Positions 63,851-64,000 of a DNA stretch of 64,000 bases are shown piece after piece. Position numbers and translations under genes: made by a program. The stretch is from Dickeya poaceiphila (GTDB lineage: Bacteria; Pseudomonadota; Gammaproteobacteria; Enterobacterales; Enterobacteriaceae). The notes under the pieces are model-generated. The model was not told where the DNA came from. It saw nothing but the letters and a program-made list of their open reading frames with translations, and ran no database searches. The stretch spans positions 1,116,001-1,180,000 of the forward strand of contig NZ_CP042220.2 in the NCBI RefSeq assembly GCF_007858975.2, given 5' to 3'. Each line of letters starts with the position of its first letter. Positions within the stretch are counted from its first letter, which is position 1.

Positions 63851-64000
63851 ATGACTATCATGCAGGACACGATGTTGTTGTCGCGTAAGGAATCTGCCGC
63901 GACCTATTGGCAGCAATATCTTGCTGGGGCACAAAAAACGGCAAATGCCAGTCTGGCTAATGCCACTGAGAGCGAGACGCCATCCTCTGCTGCGCAGGAA
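63851..64000 (+). CDS. Start of a condensation-domain-like gene (cut by the right edge)
   Basis: 50 codons visible from the ATG at 63851 (GGAG upstream, 3 bp after the AT-AT gene). KESAATYWQQYLAGAQ resembles the region around the middle of NRPS condensation domains where a 'YW..YL.GA' motif occurs, as does AFWNEQL at the C-terminal end of the synthase. Probably the first gene of the NRPS part of the pathway, but too little is visible to be sure. Confidence 0.5.
   Translation, partial: MTIMQDTMLLSRKESAATYWQQYLAGAQKTANASLANATESETPSSAAQE

Overview
The window looks like a chromosomal segment of a pectinolytic soft-rot enterobacterium, most likely Dickeya. The evidence is enterobacterial gene order (ppiB-lpxH-purE-purK, sdaC-sdaB, cysS, ybcJ-folD), a PelI-type pectate lyase with an N-terminal fibronectin-III-like domain and a KdgR-type box, and a large polyketide/peptide cluster of the kind these plant pathogens carry. 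The species cannot be fixed from the sequence alone.

1-17.3 kb is mostly core genome: ppk (C-terminal end cut by the left edge), a large-subunit-type pstC-pstA-pstB phosphate transporter without pstS, a small XRE regulator with a palindrome over its putative -10, sdaB/sdaC (serine uptake and deamination), purK-purE-lpxH-ppiB, a DoxX-family gene, cysS (with a MITE-like palindromic repeat upstream), ybcJ and folD. A broken chemoreceptor fragment follows.

17.6-36.9 kb is a histidine-utilisation region. It encodes the five-step Pseudomonas-like route (HutH, HutU, HutI, HutF, HutG), HutD, a complete histidine-type ABC transporter, an ammonia-lyase paralogue lacking the Ala-Ser-Gly triad that forms the MIO cofactor, and the repressor HutC. 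Five exact copies of the 10-mer TGTATAGACA (either strand) plus one symmetric variant lie in front of hutI, hutF, the transporter, hutC and hutH, which outlines a compact HutC regulon. The block is interrupted by a CitA/DcuS-like two-component system and an orphan UlaA-like EIIC membrane protein.

37-42.3 kb holds an iron-containing alcohol dehydrogenase, pelI, a YjfB-like small protein, roxA (ycfD) and a small membrane protein, with three copies or fragments of one palindromic repeat family between 31 and 41.7 kb.

42.3-64 kb is the accessory highlight. After about 1 kb of AT-rich non-coding DNA comes a 16-kb trans-AT polyketide synthase gene (KS-DH-KR-ACP / KS-DH-ACP-ACP-degenerate ACP / KS-DH-KR-ACP / atypical KS plus half a condensation domain). 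It is followed by an extended SDR, an alpha-oxoamine synthase, a free-standing ACP, an AT-AT (malonyl transferase plus acyl-hydrolase-like) didomain, and the first 50 codons of a further condensation-like gene. The cluster runs off the right edge. It is a hybrid PKS/NRPS-type pathway that probably decarboxylatively couples an amino acid to an ACP-bound acyl chain. It may correspond to a known Dickeya antimicrobial cluster such as solanimycin, but that cannot be decided from sequence alone.
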